Positions 62,291 through 64,000 of a stretch of DNA of 64,000 nucleotides are shown here, in pieces. This stretch comes from an uncultured Prevotellaceae bacterium. GTDB lineage: Bacteria; Bacteroidota; Bacteroidia; Bacteroidales; Bacteroidaceae. The stretch covers positions 141,785 through 205,784 of the forward strand of contig OMXS01000002.1 in assembly GCA_900315095.1 (NCBI GenBank). Direction: 5' to 3'. The position numbers and the translations under genes were made by a program. The notes beneath the pieces were generated by a model, which did not search any database, was not told where the DNA came from, and saw only the letters and a program-made list of their open reading frames with translations. Position 1 is the first letter of the stretch, and each line of letters opens with the position of its first letter.

Positions 62291-63471
62291 GCATTCCCCA
62301 GGAACTGAGCCGTTTTTGAATACAGTCCCGTTTCTGCAGAGTAGGTGATGAACCCTCGTTGCACCCATTTGTAGAGCTGATTCTTCGTTCCCTCAGCGCT
62401 CTTGCCTAGACTGGTGCGTAGTGCCTCCAATTGTGCCTCGTTGAAGGTGTCAGGCAAGTCTTCGAGCATGTTTTTCGGCCCTGCTTTTCTTGTCTCATCG
62501 GTCAGAGCGTCGCCACCCTTGAACATGTCGCCAAACACTTTTACCTTCGACCACAGGTCGTAATAGCAAAACCAAATCATGAACTCTCCGATGGAGCGAC
62601 TCCATTTCTGGTCGTTCAATATCCATAGTGTAGCGGCTTTCTTCCATGCAGCGAAGATGCTGCGGTGTGACAGTTCGAAGAGCGTGTCGTCGTCGGCAAG
62701 GTCGGCCAGACGGGCCATCTCCTCTGCCAGTTGGTCGGCAACCTTGTTCAACGGCTTCACCACGAAAGTGCCCTTGCAGTTGTCCAAGCGCAAGATGTAT
62801 TTGTCGAGTTTTTTCAGGAACTCCTCGTCGTACTGTCCTTGGCGAGGTATTTTTCCGCTGCGCTCACCGCGTGCCTTGTAGACGAAAGGAATACGGCCGA
62901 AGAACCCGTTAGTCATGTCCTTCTTATAGAACGTGCGTGCTGCGTCGGGAGTAGAACTGAACGTGATGTTCACTCGTAGTATCGGGTTGCCCGTCACGCC
63001 GTCTGCCGTTGCCCTTAACGCACCCGCCCTTTGGCAGTCATAAATGTTGCGGATGGTCTGGCTCACCTGTCGGTGACCTCCGCACATGCGGTCGGCCATC
63101 TCTATCTCGGGCAGGTTCAAGTACTGCGTGCGGCCTCCCTTTTTCTCTAGCGCCATAGCGTTCTGAATGAATGCCGGGTTAGTCAGGTCGGCAGGCGGGA
63201 ACCAGAATGTCACGTCAGGACGTTCGGGCTTCTCCTTGTTCGCCCCTTTGGTTTTCACCTGGCGCTGCCAGTCCACCAGTTTCTCGTATTCCATCTCGTC
63301 ATGAACACGGAACGGTCTCATTATTGCCTCTATAAGATGAGACAACTGTGCTTTTCCTACACCCGAAGGACCTATCAAGTGACCCATTTGGCCGCACAAT
63401 TCATAGTATTTGTTATCAGAATACAAGAATTTAACATTAGTTAAATGGGCGGCAAGTGCAGGAATTGCCAT
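62287..63471 (-). CDS. DUF3987-like protein (C-terminal part)
   Basis: The 394-residue protein starts MAIPALAAHLTNVKF, followed by GQMGHLIGPSGVGKAQLSHL (about 31-50), a Walker-A-like loop. It continues with FWFPPADLTNPAF and later SRSIGEFMIWFCYYDLW. This matches the ATPase/helicase-like part of DUF3987/VirE-type proteins of Bacteroidetes elements. Those relatives often carry a longer N-terminal primase or VirE-N region, so this gene starts late compared with them. An in-frame stop lies upstream inside the inverted-repeat region. The decayed copy at 28.4 kb begins at the same point, suggesting the short form is its normal state. Confidence 0.75.
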   Translation of the reverse strand: MAIPALAAHLTNVKFLYSDNKYYELCGQMGHLIGPSGVGKAQLSHLIEAIMRPFRVHDEMEYEKLVDWQRQVKTKGANKEKPERPDVTFWFPPADLTNPAFIQNAMALEKKGGRTQYLNLPEIEMADRMCGGHRQVSQTIRNIYDCQRAGALRATADGVTGNPILRVNITFSSTPDAARTFYKKDMTNGFFGRIPFVYKARGERSGKIPRQGQYDEEFLKKLDKYILRLDNCKGTFVVKPLNKVADQLAEEMARLADLADDDTLFELSHRSIFAAWKKAATLWILNDQKWSRSIGEFMIWFCYYDLWSKVKVFGDMFKGGDALTDETRKAGPKNMLEDLPDTFNEAQLEALRTSLGKSAEGTKNQLYKWVQRGFITYSAETGLYSKTAQFLGNA

Positions 63472-63487
63472 CGGAACAAGCGGTTCT

Positions 63488-63630
63488 TGACAGCTGACAG
63501 TTCTGACAGTTGTTTTTTAAGGGTATTGCCTCCCTTGTATTTATATATAACTATCTATATATCAATTAGTTATATAATCTTTAGAAGGGGGTTATGTCTT
63601 TTTTTTTAATTGTCAGACTGTCAGCTGTCA
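63488..63630. repeat. Inverted short-repeat arms around an AT-rich core, copy A
   Basis: 63488-63508 and 63611-63630 are complementary over 20 bp with one bulged base. Arms are built of CTGACAG-type units. The 102-bp core is AT-rich with TATATAT tracts and is flanked by GTTGTTTTTTAAGG and TTTTTTTTTAATTG. It lies between gene X and the DUF3987 gene. Confidence 0.85.
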
Positions 63631-63644
63631 GATTAATCCCTAGG

Positions 63645-64000
63645 TTATATTTCCTCTACCAGGCCATCGAGTGCCCAGAGAAGTTCGTTGCTCACGGCCA
63701 TAGCGTAGCGCACCACGTCGAAGCCCTTTCCTGTCTTTATAGGCTTGAAGTTAGGGCGCAGCGAGCCGTCGTCGCGGCGCGTCACGGTGATATACTCCCC
63801 GTTGAACACGCGCGGGTTGCGCTTCTCGGGAACAGCCGGCTGCGTCTCCACGAAGGTGTAGTGAGCGTCCTTGCAGATGAACTCGTCCACGATGCTGTCG
63901 TTGTCGCGGCGCAGCACGCCCTGGTACTCCTTGCCCGTCTGCATGCTCGTGTCGCTACTGAGAATAGTCTTGAGGTCACAGCCCAAGTCTGTGTTGCGGT
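63645..64000 (-). CDS. Gene X, unrecognised protein, 5' end outside window
   Basis: The frame is open from the right window edge to a stop codon at 63645, giving at least 118 residues. It contains EYQGVLRRDNDSIVDEF, NPRVFNGEYITVTRRDDG and ends VSNELLWALDGLVEEI. It has no signal peptide or membrane segment in the visible part and I do not recognise a family. A decayed copy of its last residues occurs at 28.84-28.89 kb next to the other inverted-repeat element, so it belongs to the same module as the DUF3987 gene. Confidence 0.7.
   Translation of the reverse strand, partial: RNTDLGCDLKTILSSDTSMQTGKEYQGVLRRDNDSIVDEFICKDAHYTFVETQPAVPEKRNPRVFNGEYITVTRRDDGSLRPNFKPIKTGKGFDVVRYAMAVSNELLWALDGLVEEI

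Overview
The window looks like chromosomal DNA of a Bacteroidales bacterium, most likely Prevotella/Segatella-like. Signs are the recurring Bacteroidetes promoter pattern (TTTG, 19-20 bp, TAnnTTTG), BspA-type leucine-rich repeats, DUF4861 and GH28/GH36 polysaccharide genes, a TonB receptor, a Na+-translocating decarboxylase, B12-dependent methylmalonyl-CoA mutase and hemerythrin-LuxR regulators. No rRNA operon or CRISPR array was seen, and one tRNA (Phe) is present.

Layout. 1-6.8 kb: the start of a TolC-family gene, riboflavin synthase, a probable structured RNA with its own promoter, and a threonine operon (thrA, a phosphoglycerate-mutase-like proposed homoserine kinase, thrC). 6.8-11.2 kb: an AT-rich accessory island with a DUF1016-like fragment, a large BspA-like surface protein, an AbiC-like membrane protein and a decayed LRR relic. 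11.2-18 kb: DUF4861, DedA, TPR, glnS and mltG on the minus strand, with a candidate small RNA between mltG and glnS. 18-23.4 kb: exopolysaccharide genes (priming glycosyltransferase, tyrosine autokinase, rfbA) and a small HAD hydrolase. 23.5-29.5 kb: a cell-division/RNA-decay cluster (unknown protein, coiled-coil protein, zapA, rny), then two LuxR-type regulators around a methyltransferase and a dead copy of a primase/helicase element. 29.6-38.5 kb: energy metabolism (Na+-pump subunits beta, biotin and gamma; an AspT-like transporter; mutA and mutB). 38.9-49.5 kb: pgk, queC, a BtuB-like receptor with a YiiX-like lipoprotein, panE, a K+-channel-like protein, GH36, and a frameshifted GH28. 49.7-57.2 kb: tRNA-Phe, rpsA, a small lipoprotein, mtaB, a glycosyltransferase, a Cys-rich DUF4890-like protein and glyA. 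57.4-64 kb: a GC-rich secreted beta-helix gene pair, a lone HicB-like regulator, and an accessory module (CHC2/toprim primase, DUF3987-like ATPase, unknown gene X cut by the window edge).

Propionate/succinate metabolism (mutAB, decarboxylase subunits, BtuB-like B12 uptake) and threonine synthesis are the clearest metabolic themes. The most unusual material is non-coding: a long-stem RNA near ribE; an orphan promoter-terminator unit at 16.6 kb; five intergenic arrays of unrelated sequence that share a 22-bp (about 2 x 11-bp) period; and an AT-rich core bounded by inverted short-repeat arms. That last element occurs twice, with different arm sequences but preserved complementarity, each time between gene X and the DUF3987 gene. 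It could be an iteron-type origin or regulatory element of a small replicative or mobile module; this is inference only.
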